Origin: Chloroflexota bacterium | Lineage (GTDB): Bacteria > Chloroflexota > Limnocylindria > QHBO01 | Direction: 5' to 3' | Assembly: GCA_005882055.1 (NCBI GenBank) | Contig: VBGQ01000020.1 | Span: 1-15,875 of the forward strand | Length of the DNA: 15,875 nt | Shown here: piece by piece, positions 7,499 to 13,769 of the stretch | Numbering within the stretch: position 1 is the stretch's first letter | Layout: every line of letters starts with the position of its first letter | Notes under the pieces: generated by a model | Told to the model about the DNA's origin: nothing | Database searches by the model: none | The model's input: the letters and a program-made list of their open reading frames with translations, nothing else | Position numbers and translations under genes: made by a program

Positions 7499-8451
7499 CC
7501 GCCGCGAAGCCGATCTCCACGCATGGCGCCCGGCTGGAGCGGCTCGATGCGCTGGCCGCCAAGGAGGGCCTGGTACTCGAGCAGGACGTGCCGCTCGCGC
7601 CACTCACCACCCTCCGTGTCGGCGGCCCGGCGGATCGCCTCGTGCTCGCGCGCACCCGCGAGTCGCTGGTCCGGGCGCTTCGACTGTCGCGCGCCAGCGG
7701 CGTGCCGTGGTTCGTCCTGGGCAATGGCTCGGACCTGGTCGTCGCCGACGCCGGGATCCGAGGCCTGGTCATCCGCAACCGCGCCCGCGCGGTGAGCGTC
7801 GAGGGCGAGGCGCTGCGCGCGGACGGAGGTGCCGCGATGGCCATGCTCGTCAAGCGCTGCATCAGCGACGGCCTGACGGGTCTCGAGTTCGGCATCAGCA
7901 TCCCGGGCACGCTCGGCGGCGCCGTATGGGCCAATGCAGGCGCCCACGAGGGAGAGATGCGCGACGTGATCACCGCAGTCGAGGTCTGGGATTCCGCAGC
8001 CGATACGGAACGCAGCCTGGCCGGCAACGAATGCGCGTTCGCGTACCGGGAATCGAGGTTCAAGCACGCGCCGGAGGTGATCCTCTCCGCCTCGCTCGCG
8101 CTGCACCACGGTGACCGCGAGCAGATTGCCCGACGTGTTAGCGAGCACCAGGCGCAGCGCCGCGCGACGCAACCGCTCGCCGACCAGAACGCGGGGAGCG
8201 TGTTCCGCAACCCTCCCGGCGACCACGCCGGGCGCCTCATCGAGGCGGCCGGGCTCAAGGGATTTCGGGTCGGCAGCGCGGCGGTCAGCACCCTCCACGC
8301 CAACTTCATCGTCACCGACCGCTCTGCCCAGGCCGCGGACGTCCGTGCGCTGGGCGACCATGTCAGGGAGACCGTCGCGGCACATTTCGGCGTCACCCTG
8401 GCCTACGAGATCGAGTTCGTGGGCGCATGGGACGGAGAGGGGGCCCGGTGA
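7495..8451 (+). CDS. murB: UDP-N-acetylenolpyruvoylglucosamine reductase MurB
   Basis: Cytoplasmic FAD-dependent, NADPH-using enzyme that reduces UDP-GlcNAc-enolpyruvate to UDP-MurNAc. 318 residues. The FAD-binding part has TTLRVGGPADRLV, GNGSDLVV (76-83), ISIPGTLGGAVWANAG (134-149) and FAYRESRF (182-189). The C-terminal part has NAGSVFRNPP with the proton-donor position Ser235, then AGRLIEAAGLKG, VSTLHANFIV and the catalytic Glu region YEIEFVGAW. ATG 7495 overlaps the murG stop by 4 nt, so the two are likely translationally coupled. The murB stop overlaps the ddl GTG in the same way (GTGA, 8448-8451). Confidence 0.95.
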   Translation: MTAAKPISTHGARLERLDALAAKEGLVLEQDVPLAPLTTLRVGGPADRLVLARTRESLVRALRLSRASGVPWFVLGNGSDLVVADAGIRGLVIRNRARAVSVEGEALRADGGAAMAMLVKRCISDGLTGLEFGISIPGTLGGAVWANAGAHEGEMRDVITAVEVWDSAADTERSLAGNECAFAYRESRFKHAPEVILSASLALHHGDREQIARRVSEHQAQRRATQPLADQNAGSVFRNPPGDHAGRLIEAAGLKGFRVGSAAVSTLHANFIVTDRSAQAADVRALGDHVRETVAAHFGVTLAYEIEFVGAWDGEGAR

Positions 8452-9674
8452 GCGGCGACGAGCGCCGTCCGGGCACCAGCTCCGCCAGGGGCCGGCTGCG
8501 CGTGGGAGTCTTCGCCGGCGGCCGCTCCGCCGAGCACGAGGTGAGCGTCAGCTCCGCGGACTCGGTGCTGCGCGCCGTCGATCGGGAGCGCTTCGAGCCG
8601 TACCTGATCTACATCGATCGCGATGGAGGCTGGCATCTGCCGGCGGGTCCCGCGGCGGAGCTTGGGGAGGCGCCCCTCGCCGAGGTGCTCGGGATCGAGA
8701 CGCCGACCGCCCAGGTGGCCCGGTTGCGCGACACGTCCGCGCAAGGGGGCCGAGAAGGGGACGAGGGTAACGCCGCCGGCCTGCCTGTCGCCGTTCCCAG
8801 GGGCAGCGGTGCCCTCCAGCCGCGCCAGGCGCTCCGCTCGCTGGCGGACGCCATCGACGTCGCGTTCCTGGCCGTACACGGGCCGTTCGGCGAAGACGGC
8901 ACGCTGCAGGGCTTCCTGGAGATGGCCGGCATCCCCTATACCGGGGCCGGGGTCCTGGCCAGCGCCGTCGCCATGGACAAGGTGGTCTTCAAGGACCTGA
9001 TGCGCGGCCATGGGCTTCCGGTCACCGACTACACGTGGTTTCGGCGAGGGTCGTGGCACGCAGCTCCCGAGCGCGTGCTGCGCGACGTCGTGGCAGCGAT
9101 CGGTGAGCGCAGCGTCGTCAAGCCCGCCCGCCTGGGCAGCAGCGTGGGGATGACGCTCGTGCACGAACCGAGTGAGCTGCCCGGGGCGATCGACGAGGCG
9201 CTGCGCCATGACACCAAGGTGATCGTCGAGCGCTACGTCGCCGATGCGCGCGAGCTGGAGTGCGGCGTCCTTGGCAACGAGGACCCCGTCGTCTTCGAGC
9301 CGGGCGAGGTTCGGAGCCATCACGAGTGGTACGACTACGAGTCGAAGTACGTCGACGGCCTGGCGGACGTCCACCCACGGGCGCGCCTCGACCCGATCTT
9401 GGCGTCCCGCCTCAAGGAGCTCGCGCTGGCCGCCTACCGCGCCGTGGATTGCGCGGGCCTCGCTCGCGTGGACTTCCTGGTGCCGACGGACGCGATCTTC
9501 ATCAGCGAGATGAACACCCTGCCCGGGTTCACCACCACGAGCATGTATCCCAAGCAGGCGCAGCTTGCCGGCATGGAGCTTCCCCAGCTGATCGCGCGAC
9601 TCATCGATCTGGGCCTGGACGCCGCGCGCGAGGGGCGGACGCCATCGAGCGCCGGCGAGACGGAGCCGAGGTGA
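8448..9674 (+). CDS. ddl: D-alanine--D-alanine ligase
   Basis: ATP-grasp ligase making the D-Ala-D-Ala dipeptide used by MurF. 408 residues from GTG 8448. It carries VFAGGRSAEHEVSVSSA (21-37), VHGPFGEDGTLQG (143-155), the ATP-grasp core AMDKVVFKDLM, VVKPARLGSSVGM (223-235), WYDYESKYVDG (294-304) and the metal-binding end ISEMNTLPGFTTTSMYP (352-368). The GTG was chosen over a longer in-frame start at 8427 because GGAGAGG (8434-8440) is well placed and the GTGA overlap with murB repeats the operon pattern. Compared with ordinary Ddl there is a low-complexity, Gly/Arg/Ala-rich stretch at about residues 95-125, in the region where VanA-like ligases vary. A VanA-type specificity is not indicated by anything else here. 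Confidence 0.94.
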   Translation: MSGDERRPGTSSARGRLRVGVFAGGRSAEHEVSVSSADSVLRAVDRERFEPYLIYIDRDGGWHLPAGPAAELGEAPLAEVLGIETPTAQVARLRDTSAQGGREGDEGNAAGLPVAVPRGSGALQPRQALRSLADAIDVAFLAVHGPFGEDGTLQGFLEMAGIPYTGAGVLASAVAMDKVVFKDLMRGHGLPVTDYTWFRRGSWHAAPERVLRDVVAAIGERSVVKPARLGSSVGMTLVHEPSELPGAIDEALRHDTKVIVERYVADARELECGVLGNEDPVVFEPGEVRSHHEWYDYESKYVDGLADVHPRARLDPILASRLKELALAAYRAVDCAGLARVDFLVPTDAIFISEMNTLPGFTTTSMYPKQAQLAGMELPQLIARLIDLGLDAAREGRTPSSAGETEPR

Positions 9675-10553
9675 GCAAGCGAGCGGGGCCTTCGTCCGCA
9701 CGAGGGGCATCTCGGCGCGCCGGCGCCATCCCCGCGACCGCCGACGGTGCCGCACCGCGCAGGCCCGGAGCGCGGACGCCTCTTCGCGCTCGTGCTGGCC
9801 GCGGGGCTGGTGGGAGCGCTGCTCTGGCTGGTGAACGGCCCGTTGCTGCGTGTCGGCTCGGTCGCGTGGGCGGGGACACGCTAGACGACCGACGACCAGG
9901 TGGCGGCGATCCTCGAGCCATTTAAGGGATCGAGCCTCCTGACCCTCGACGATGCAGCCGTGGCGGGGCGGCTCGCGTCCCTGCCGGGAGTTCGCGCAGC
10001 GCAGGTTGAGCCGACGCTTCCGGGCGGGCTATCGGTCCAGCTGCAGGAGAAGGCTGCGGCGTTGGTGTGGCAGACCTCCGCCGCTCGGCTCCTCGTGGCG
10101 GCAGACGGGATGGTCTTCGGCCACGTCTCGCGAACCACGCCGATGCCGGGCAACCTCGCCGCTCTACCCCTGGTCGACGACCGTCGAGCCGCAGCGCTCG
10201 ACATCTTCGTCGGGGACCGGATCCCGGACATCGAGCGTTCGATGGCGCTCCGCCTGGCGGCGATCAATCCTCTGGCGTTGGGGTCGAAGGCCAGGGGCCT
10301 CCTGGTCCGGCTCGACGATGCCTGCGGCTACGTCCTCGTTCCTCGCGGCGGCGCGAGCTGGGCGGCGGCCATTGGCCTCTCGGGAACCGACCAGCAGTCG
10401 GCGGTCACGGCCTCCGACATCGACGCGCACGTGGCGGCGGTGCGCACCCTCTTCGCGGCGCATCCCGAGAGCACCGTGGCCTGGGTGGATGCCCGCAACC
10501 CGGGGAAGGTATATTGGCGGGCCAACGGCCCGGGCGGATCCGACGCATGCTGA
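9671..10553 (+). pseudogene. ftsQ: ftsQ, interrupted by an in-frame TAG and an apparent frame change
   Basis: FtsQ/DivIB is the bitopic divisome linker with a short cytoplasmic tail, one TM helix, a POTRA domain and a beta domain. All parts are readable here, but not in one frame. The best start is GTG 9671 (GTGA with the ddl stop, GGAG at 9662-9665), giving a basic tail (VSKRAGPSSARGASRRAG). The TM helix LFALVLAAGLVGALLWLV is in the next frame, from about 9780; the only ATG/GTG start in that frame before it is GTG 9747, without Shine-Dalgarno. That frame then meets TAG at 9882-9884 inside the POTRA domain (GSVAWAGTR, stop, TTDDQVAAILEPF) and stays open to 10553. Removing both lesions gives a normal-length FtsQ. 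This may be a real decayed gene, or an error in the underlying assembly. Confidence 0.75.
9900..10553 (+). CDS. ftsQ: Distal open frame of ftsQ (POTRA end and beta domain, no membrane anchor)
   Basis: This is the longest intact frame of the broken ftsQ, 217 residues from GTG 9900. It begins within the POTRA domain (AAILEPFKGSSLLTLD), continues through LPGVRAAQVEPTLPGGLSVQLQEK and the beta-domain entry RLLVAADGMVFGHV, and ends with VAWVDARNPGKVYWRANG, matching the usual end of FtsQ. As it stands it lacks the cytoplasmic tail, TM helix and first POTRA strand, so a product from this start would remain in the cytoplasm and could not do the FtsQ job. No ribosome binding site is seen before the GTG. 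An automatic gene caller would probably report this piece as ftsQ. Confidence 0.6.
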   Translation: MAAILEPFKGSSLLTLDDAAVAGRLASLPGVRAAQVEPTLPGGLSVQLQEKAAALVWQTSAARLLVAADGMVFGHVSRTTPMPGNLAALPLVDDRRAAALDIFVGDRIPDIERSMALRLAAINPLALGSKARGLLVRLDDACGYVLVPRGGASWAAAIGLSGTDQQSAVTASDIDAHVAAVRTLFAAHPESTVAWVDARNPGKVYWRANGPGGSDAC

Positions 10554-10598
10554 GCGCGTTCCGGGGCCACCATCACTCGGCAATCGGTACCGTCGCTG

Positions 10599-10922
10599 AT
10601 GTGGATTCCCCTGACCGGTCTGGCGCTCGGCATCCTGCTGGGCCTGCTGCTGAACGTCAACGTCAGCCCCGACCTGGCGCGCTACACGGCGGTCGGCATC
10701 CTGGCCGGCCTCGACTCCGTGCTCGGTGCGATCCGCGCCGAGCTGGACGCGCACTACGACAACCGGGTCTTCCTCTCCGGCTTCATCACCAACGCCTTCG
10801 TGGCCGTCGTCCTGACCTTCGTGGGCGACCGGCTTGGGATCGACCTGTACCTGGTCGCGCTCTTCGCCTTCGGCTTGCGCATCTTCCAAAACGTCGCCTT
10901 GATCCGGCGCCACTTCCTGTAA
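10599..10922 (+). CDS. sbp: Small basic family protein Sbp (DUF1290), membrane protein
   Basis: 107 residues, strongly hydrophobic. An N-terminal TM segment (PLTGLALGILLGLLLNV) is followed by ARYTAVGILAGLDSVLGAIRAEL, DNRVFLSGFITNAFVAVVL and a final segment ending RIFQNVALIRRHFL. This pattern (LDS..G.IRA, DNR.F.SGF..NA, FG.R.FQN.A.IRR) is the small basic protein family encoded just upstream of ftsA in Bacillus subtilis (sbp). Its molecular role is unknown; context suggests division or envelope. In Bacillus it is accompanied by DUF881 proteins (YlxW/YlxX), none of which occur here. ATG 10599 lies 45 nt after the ftsQ stop; no clear Shine-Dalgarno. Ends TAA. Confidence 0.88.
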   Translation: MWIPLTGLALGILLGLLLNVNVSPDLARYTAVGILAGLDSVLGAIRAELDAHYDNRVFLSGFITNAFVAVVLTFVGDRLGIDLYLVALFAFGLRIFQNVALIRRHFL

Positions 10923-10933
10923 GGTCGAGCGAA

Positions 10934-10950
10934 CCCGTGCTCCGCACGGG
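10934..10950 (+). other. Perfect 7-bp hairpin before ftsA
   Basis: CCCGTGC-TCC-GCACGGG is a perfect inverted repeat in the 48-nt gap between sbp and ftsA, ending 11 nt before the ftsA Shine-Dalgarno. No T-run follows, so it is not a classical terminator. It could be an RNA stability element, a processing site or an operator; the sequence does not decide. Confidence 0.5.
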
Positions 10951-10961
10951 GCGCGAGACCG

Positions 10962-10967
10962 GGAGGT
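10962..10967 (+). promoter_or_regulatory. Shine-Dalgarno deciding the ftsA TTG start
   Basis: GGAGGT stands 3 nt before TTG 10971. The spacing is short, but it is the strongest ribosome binding site nearby and the TTG gives the standard FtsA N-terminus. GTG 10986 is a weaker alternative. Confidence 0.6.
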
Positions 10968-10970
10968 AGC

Positions 10971-12209
10971 TTGGACAGGGAGACGGTGCTGGTCGGCATC
11001 GATGCCGGCACGACCAAGGTCACGACCCTCATTGGCGAGGTCGCGCGCAGCGGCGACGTCAACATCATCGGGTACGGCATCGGTCCATCCGCCGGCATGA
11101 AGAAGGGGATGGTCGCCAACATCGACCAGACCGTGAACTCGATCGCAACCAGCATCGAGAAGGCCGAGCGCCTCTCCGGGTACAAGATCAGCTCCGCCTT
11201 CGTCGGGGTCGGCGGGAGCCACATCACCAGCCAGAACAGCCGCGGCGTGGTCGCCGTCTCCGGCCACAAGCGAGAGGTGAGCCGCGAGGACGTGGGTCGT
11301 GCCACGGACGCCGCCAAGGCGGTGCAGGTCCCGTCCAATCGCGAGCTCCTGCACGTCATCCCGCGCGGCTTCATCGTCGACGGGCAGGACGGGATCAAGG
11401 ACCCGCTGGGCATGAGCGCGGTGCGCCTCGAGGTCGAGACGCACATCGTGGCCGGGGCGGCCACGTCGGTCCAGAACCTCTCCAAGTGCATCACCCAGGC
11501 GAACGTCCAGATCGACGAGCTGGTGATCAACTCGATCGCCGCGGCTGAGGCGGTGCTCACCGAGACGGAGAAGGACCTCGGCGTGCTGGTGGCGGACATC
11601 GGCGGTGGCACGACCGACATCGCGATCTTCGCGGACGGCGCGATCTACCACTCCGCCGTGCTGCCGGTGGGTGGCATCAACGTCACCAACGACGTGGCGA
11701 TCGGCCTGCGCACCAGCCTCGACCTCGCCGAGGAGATCAAGATCCGGCACGGCACCGCCAACCTCGCCGAGGTCCAGCCCGAGGAGCTGCTGAACGTTGC
11801 GGTGCTCGGCGAGGAGGACGGCCAGACCATCCAGCGCAAGCGCCTCTCCGAGGTCATCGAGGCGCGCATGGGAGAGATCTACCAGCTCATCCACGAGGAA
11901 GTGAAACGATCCGGTCACGGCGGCATGCTGCCCGCCGGGGCAGTGCTGACCGGCGGCGGCGCGCGTCTCAGCGGCGCGGCGGAGCTCGCGCGCGAGGTGC
12001 TGCAGATGCCGGTGCGGATCGGCGCGCCGCAGGGGGTCGGCGGCCTCATGGACCAGCTCGGGAACCCTGCTTTCGCCACGCCCATCGGCCTGCTGGTGTG
12101 GGGTGCCAATCACCTGGGCGCGGAGCCGATCGGCTTCACCCCCACCCCGTCGCTGGCCGGTGGCGTGGGGCGCGTCGTCGACTGGGTCCGGGGCCTCTTC
12201 CCCGGCTAA
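10971..12209 (+). CDS. ftsA: Cell division protein FtsA (actin-like FtsZ membrane anchor)
   Basis: Actin-fold ATPase that tethers FtsZ to the membrane and recruits later divisome proteins. 412 residues from TTG 10971. Phosphate 1 is GIDAGTTK (9-16), followed by the SHS2 (1C) insertion (VGVGGSHITSQNSRGVVAV to VETHIVAG). Phosphate 2 is DIGGGTTD (209-216), and the adenosine motif is VLTGGGARL (325-333). The C-terminus, after a flexible PTPSLAGG stretch, is a short amphipathic segment (GRVVDWVRGLFPG) of the kind that binds the membrane. MreB and DnaK, which share the fold, are excluded by the SHS2 insertion and context. ftsA and ftsZ are separated by 218 nt, large for this otherwise packed cluster. 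Confidence 0.96.
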   Translation: MDRETVLVGIDAGTTKVTTLIGEVARSGDVNIIGYGIGPSAGMKKGMVANIDQTVNSIATSIEKAERLSGYKISSAFVGVGGSHITSQNSRGVVAVSGHKREVSREDVGRATDAAKAVQVPSNRELLHVIPRGFIVDGQDGIKDPLGMSAVRLEVETHIVAGAATSVQNLSKCITQANVQIDELVINSIAAAEAVLTETEKDLGVLVADIGGGTTDIAIFADGAIYHSAVLPVGGINVTNDVAIGLRTSLDLAEEIKIRHGTANLAEVQPEELLNVAVLGEEDGQTIQRKRLSEVIEARMGEIYQLIHEEVKRSGHGGMLPAGAVLTGGGARLSGAAELAREVLQMPVRIGAPQGVGGLMDQLGNPAFATPIGLLVWGANHLGAEPIGFTPTPSLAGGVGRVVDWVRGLFPG

Positions 12210-12213
12210 CGCG

Positions 12214-12234
12214 CGGCCGGCGCCCGGCCGGCGC
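12214..12234 (+). repeat. GC-only hairpin and 9-nt tandem direct repeat after ftsA
   Basis: GGCCGGCGC occurs at 12215-12223 and 12226-12234. The same bases can fold as CGGCCGG-CGC-CCGGCCG (12214-12230). It starts 5 nt after the ftsA stop and is followed by AAACCCC rather than T residues, so it is at most a weak terminator or a 3' stabiliser for the ftsA message. Confidence 0.45.
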
Positions 12235-12257
12235 AAACCCCGGAGGGCGCGCTCCCC

Positions 12258-12329
12258 TGTGGACATCGGCGCTCCTCCTCCACCATCGGTGCGGACCGTG
12301 TGGATAACTCGGCGACACCGTGTGGAAAA
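12258..12329 (-). promoter_or_regulatory. Cluster of three DnaA-box-like sites upstream of ftsZ
   Basis: Three co-oriented 9-mers occur here. On the + strand they are TGTGGACAT (12258-12266), TGTGGATAA (12299-12307) and TGTGGAAAA (12321-12329). Read on the minus strand, the middle one is TTATCCACA, the perfect bacterial DnaA box, and the third is TTTTCCACA, which fits TTWTNCACA. The first matches 7 of 9. The last two share a 10-nt repeat, ACCGTGTGGA. Start-to-start distances are 41 and 22 bp, close to four and two helical turns. Placed 170 to 99 nt before the ftsZ ATG, they may bind DnaA and regulate ftsZ. Binding is inferred from the consensus only. Confidence 0.6.
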
Positions 12330-12358
12330 AATCGGCAACGCCGGAGGTGGGGGATCGG

Positions 12359-12364
12359 TAGAAT
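12359..12364 (+). promoter_or_regulatory. Candidate -10 element of an ftsZ promoter
   Basis: TAGAAT differs from TATAAT at one position and is rare in this GC-rich context. No TTGACA-like hexamer lies 15-19 nt upstream. If transcription starts near 12371, the two better DnaA boxes would be centred near -46 and -68, the range used by activators at promoters with poor -35 elements. Confidence 0.45.
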
Positions 12365-12396
12365 CGGTCAAACCCGAAGCGAGACGGGTTTTGCCG
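12365..12396 (+). other. Hairpin with T-run in the ftsZ leader
   Basis: AAACCCG (12370-12376) pairs with CGGGTTT (12385-12391) around an 8-nt loop, and an outer CGG/CCG pair (12365-12367 with 12394-12396) extends it. The 3' arm ends in TTTT. It could be a weak terminator for ftsA readthrough, an attenuator of ftsZ, or a 5' stabilising structure, since it begins about where transcription from the candidate promoter would start. Confidence 0.45.
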
Positions 12397-12414
12397 GTCA
12401 CAACCAGCCTTGCC

Positions 12415-12422
12415 AGGGAGAG
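12415..12422 (+). promoter_or_regulatory. Shine-Dalgarno deciding the ftsZ start
   Basis: AGGGAGAG ends 5 nt before ATG 12428. It favours this ATG over an in-frame TTG at 12410, which would lie upstream of the site. Confidence 0.7.
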
Positions 12423-12427
12423 ATCCG

Positions 12428-13681
12428 ATGCCGCTTCGGTCGGACGCAGAGCACTTCGCACTCATCAAGGTCATTGGCATCGGCGGCGGTGGCAGCAACG
12501 CCGTGAACCGCATGATCCGCGCCGAGATGATGGGCGTCGAGTTCATCGCGGTGAACACCGACGCGCAGGCGCTCCTGCAGAGCGACGCGCCCCACAAGAT
12601 CCGTATCGGTGACAAGCTGACCCGCGGCCTGGGCGCTGGAGCGGACCCCGGAGTTGGGCAGCGCGCGGCCGAGGAGGACAGCGAGAAGATCTACGAGGCG
12701 CTCAAGGACGCCGACATGATCTTCATCACCGCTGGCATGGGCGGCGGCACCGGCTCCGGCGCGGCCCCGGTGATCGCGGAGATCGCCAAGGACCTCGGCT
12801 CGCTGACGGTGGGCGTCATCACCAAGCCCTTCTCCTTCGAGGGCGTGCGCCGCAAGCTGGTGGCGGAGCAGTACAGCGAGGCGCTCAAGGACAAGGTCGA
12901 CACCCTGATCACCATCCCGAATGACCGGCTCCGCGAAGTCGTCGACAAGAAGACGTCGATCCTCGACGCGTTCCGCGTGGTCGACGATGTGCTACGCCAG
13001 GGCGTCCAGGGCATCAGCGACCTGATCACAGTGCCCGGCCTCATCAACCTGGACTTCGCCGACGTGAAGACGATCATGCGCGACGCCGGCAGCAGCATGA
13101 TGGGCATCGGGACCGGAACCGGCGAGAACCGCGCCGTGGAGGCCGCCAAGGCGGCCGTCATGTCCCCGCTGCTGGAGGTCAACATCCAGGGCGCGCGCGG
13201 CATCCTGTTCAACGTCACCGGCGGCAGCGACCTCGGGCTCTTCGAGGTCAACGAGGCGGCCGAGGTGATCAAGGAGGCCGCGGATCCGGAGGCCAACATC
13301 ATCTTCGGCACGGTGATCGACGACCGGATGCGTGACGAGGTCAAGGTCACGGTCATCGCCACCGGCTTCGACGGCACCAAGAAGACCAAGCCGGCGCGCC
13401 AGGTCACCGCCGAGCAGGCCATCGGGATCGAGACCTCGCTCGACGAGCGCAGCCGCGAGATCCTCGCGGAGATCGAGCGCGAACGCCAGGAGCGCGCCAA
13501 CCTCGAGGACCAGATGGAGCCGGCGTCGCCCTTCGCCCGCAACGATTCTGCGCCCGAGTCGCGCGAGTCGCGGGTGACCGAGCGGCAGGCGGTTCCGGTC
13601 CGTTCATCGGGTGCCGACCGTCCGGCGTACGGCGACACCGACCTCGACATCCCCAGCTTCCTCCGGCGCAAGAGCGACTAG
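12428..13681 (+). CDS. ftsZ: Cell division GTPase FtsZ
   Basis: Tubulin-like GTPase that forms the cytokinetic Z-ring and scaffolds the divisome. 417 residues. The nucleotide domain has IGIGGGGSNAVN (16-27), FIAVNTDAQAL and the tubulin signature GGGTGSG (105-111). The T7 loop NLDFADVK (207-214) carries the catalytic Asp residues. The folded part ends near residue 316. A charged linker follows (about 317-402), with a helix-prone stretch SLDERSREILAEIERERQER. The C-terminal peptide DTDLDIPSFLRRKSD is the conserved FtsA-binding tail. ATG 12428 is set by a good Shine-Dalgarno. ftsZ appears able to be transcribed separately from ftsA, from elements in the 218-nt gap. Ends TAG. Confidence 0.98.
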   Translation: MPLRSDAEHFALIKVIGIGGGGSNAVNRMIRAEMMGVEFIAVNTDAQALLQSDAPHKIRIGDKLTRGLGAGADPGVGQRAAEEDSEKIYEALKDADMIFITAGMGGGTGSGAAPVIAEIAKDLGSLTVGVITKPFSFEGVRRKLVAEQYSEALKDKVDTLITIPNDRLREVVDKKTSILDAFRVVDDVLRQGVQGISDLITVPGLINLDFADVKTIMRDAGSSMMGIGTGTGENRAVEAAKAAVMSPLLEVNIQGARGILFNVTGGSDLGLFEVNEAAEVIKEAADPEANIIFGTVIDDRMRDEVKVTVIATGFDGTKKTKPARQVTAEQAIGIETSLDERSREILAEIERERQERANLEDQMEPASPFARNDSAPESRESRVTERQAVPVRSSGADRPAYGDTDLDIPSFLRRKSD

Positions 13682-13687
13682 CCAATG

Positions 13688-13706
13688 CGCGGGTTGTCGA
13701 CCCGCG
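13688..13706 (+). other. Perfect 7-bp hairpin after ftsZ
   Basis: CGCGGGT-TGTCG-ACCCGCG begins 6 nt after the ftsZ stop. No T-run follows. It may protect the 3' end of the ftsZ message or act with the stronger hairpin 17 nt downstream. Confidence 0.5.
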
Positions 13707-13722
13707 AGATCAATGGACCGAT

Positions 13723-13748
13723 GAGCCCCGGCCGACGCCGGGGCTCTT
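13723..13748 (+). terminator. Probable intrinsic terminator of the dcw cluster
   Basis: GAGCCCCGGC (13723-13732), loop CGAC, GCCGGGGCTC (13737-13746): a perfect 10-bp GC-rich stem with a tetraloop. Only two T residues follow directly (TTGACG), so termination may be incomplete and some transcripts may reach yggS. Confidence 0.55.
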
Positions 13749-13769
13749 GACGTCGCCACGGGCATTCGC

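Noticed and set aside
9882..9884. Genome-wide reassignment of TAG to an amino acid
   Set aside because: TAG ends mraY, ftsZ and yggT at their normal family lengths.
12210..12427. A replication origin at the DnaA-box cluster
   Set aside because: Only two good boxes, no AT-rich unwinding region beyond a six-A run, and no dnaA, dnaN or gidA neighbours. A regulatory site for ftsZ is simpler, though an origin is not strictly excluded.
10164..12461. A 765-codon open frame on the minus strand
   Set aside because: It lies opposite ftsQ, sbp, ftsA and the ftsA-ftsZ gap, has low-complexity His/Asp/Arg-rich sequence and no recognisable domain. Such antisense frames are common in GC-rich genes.
13747..13752. 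TTGACG as a -35 for yggS
   Set aside because: A -10 at normal spacing would fall at or after the yggS start and no TATAAT-like sequence is there.
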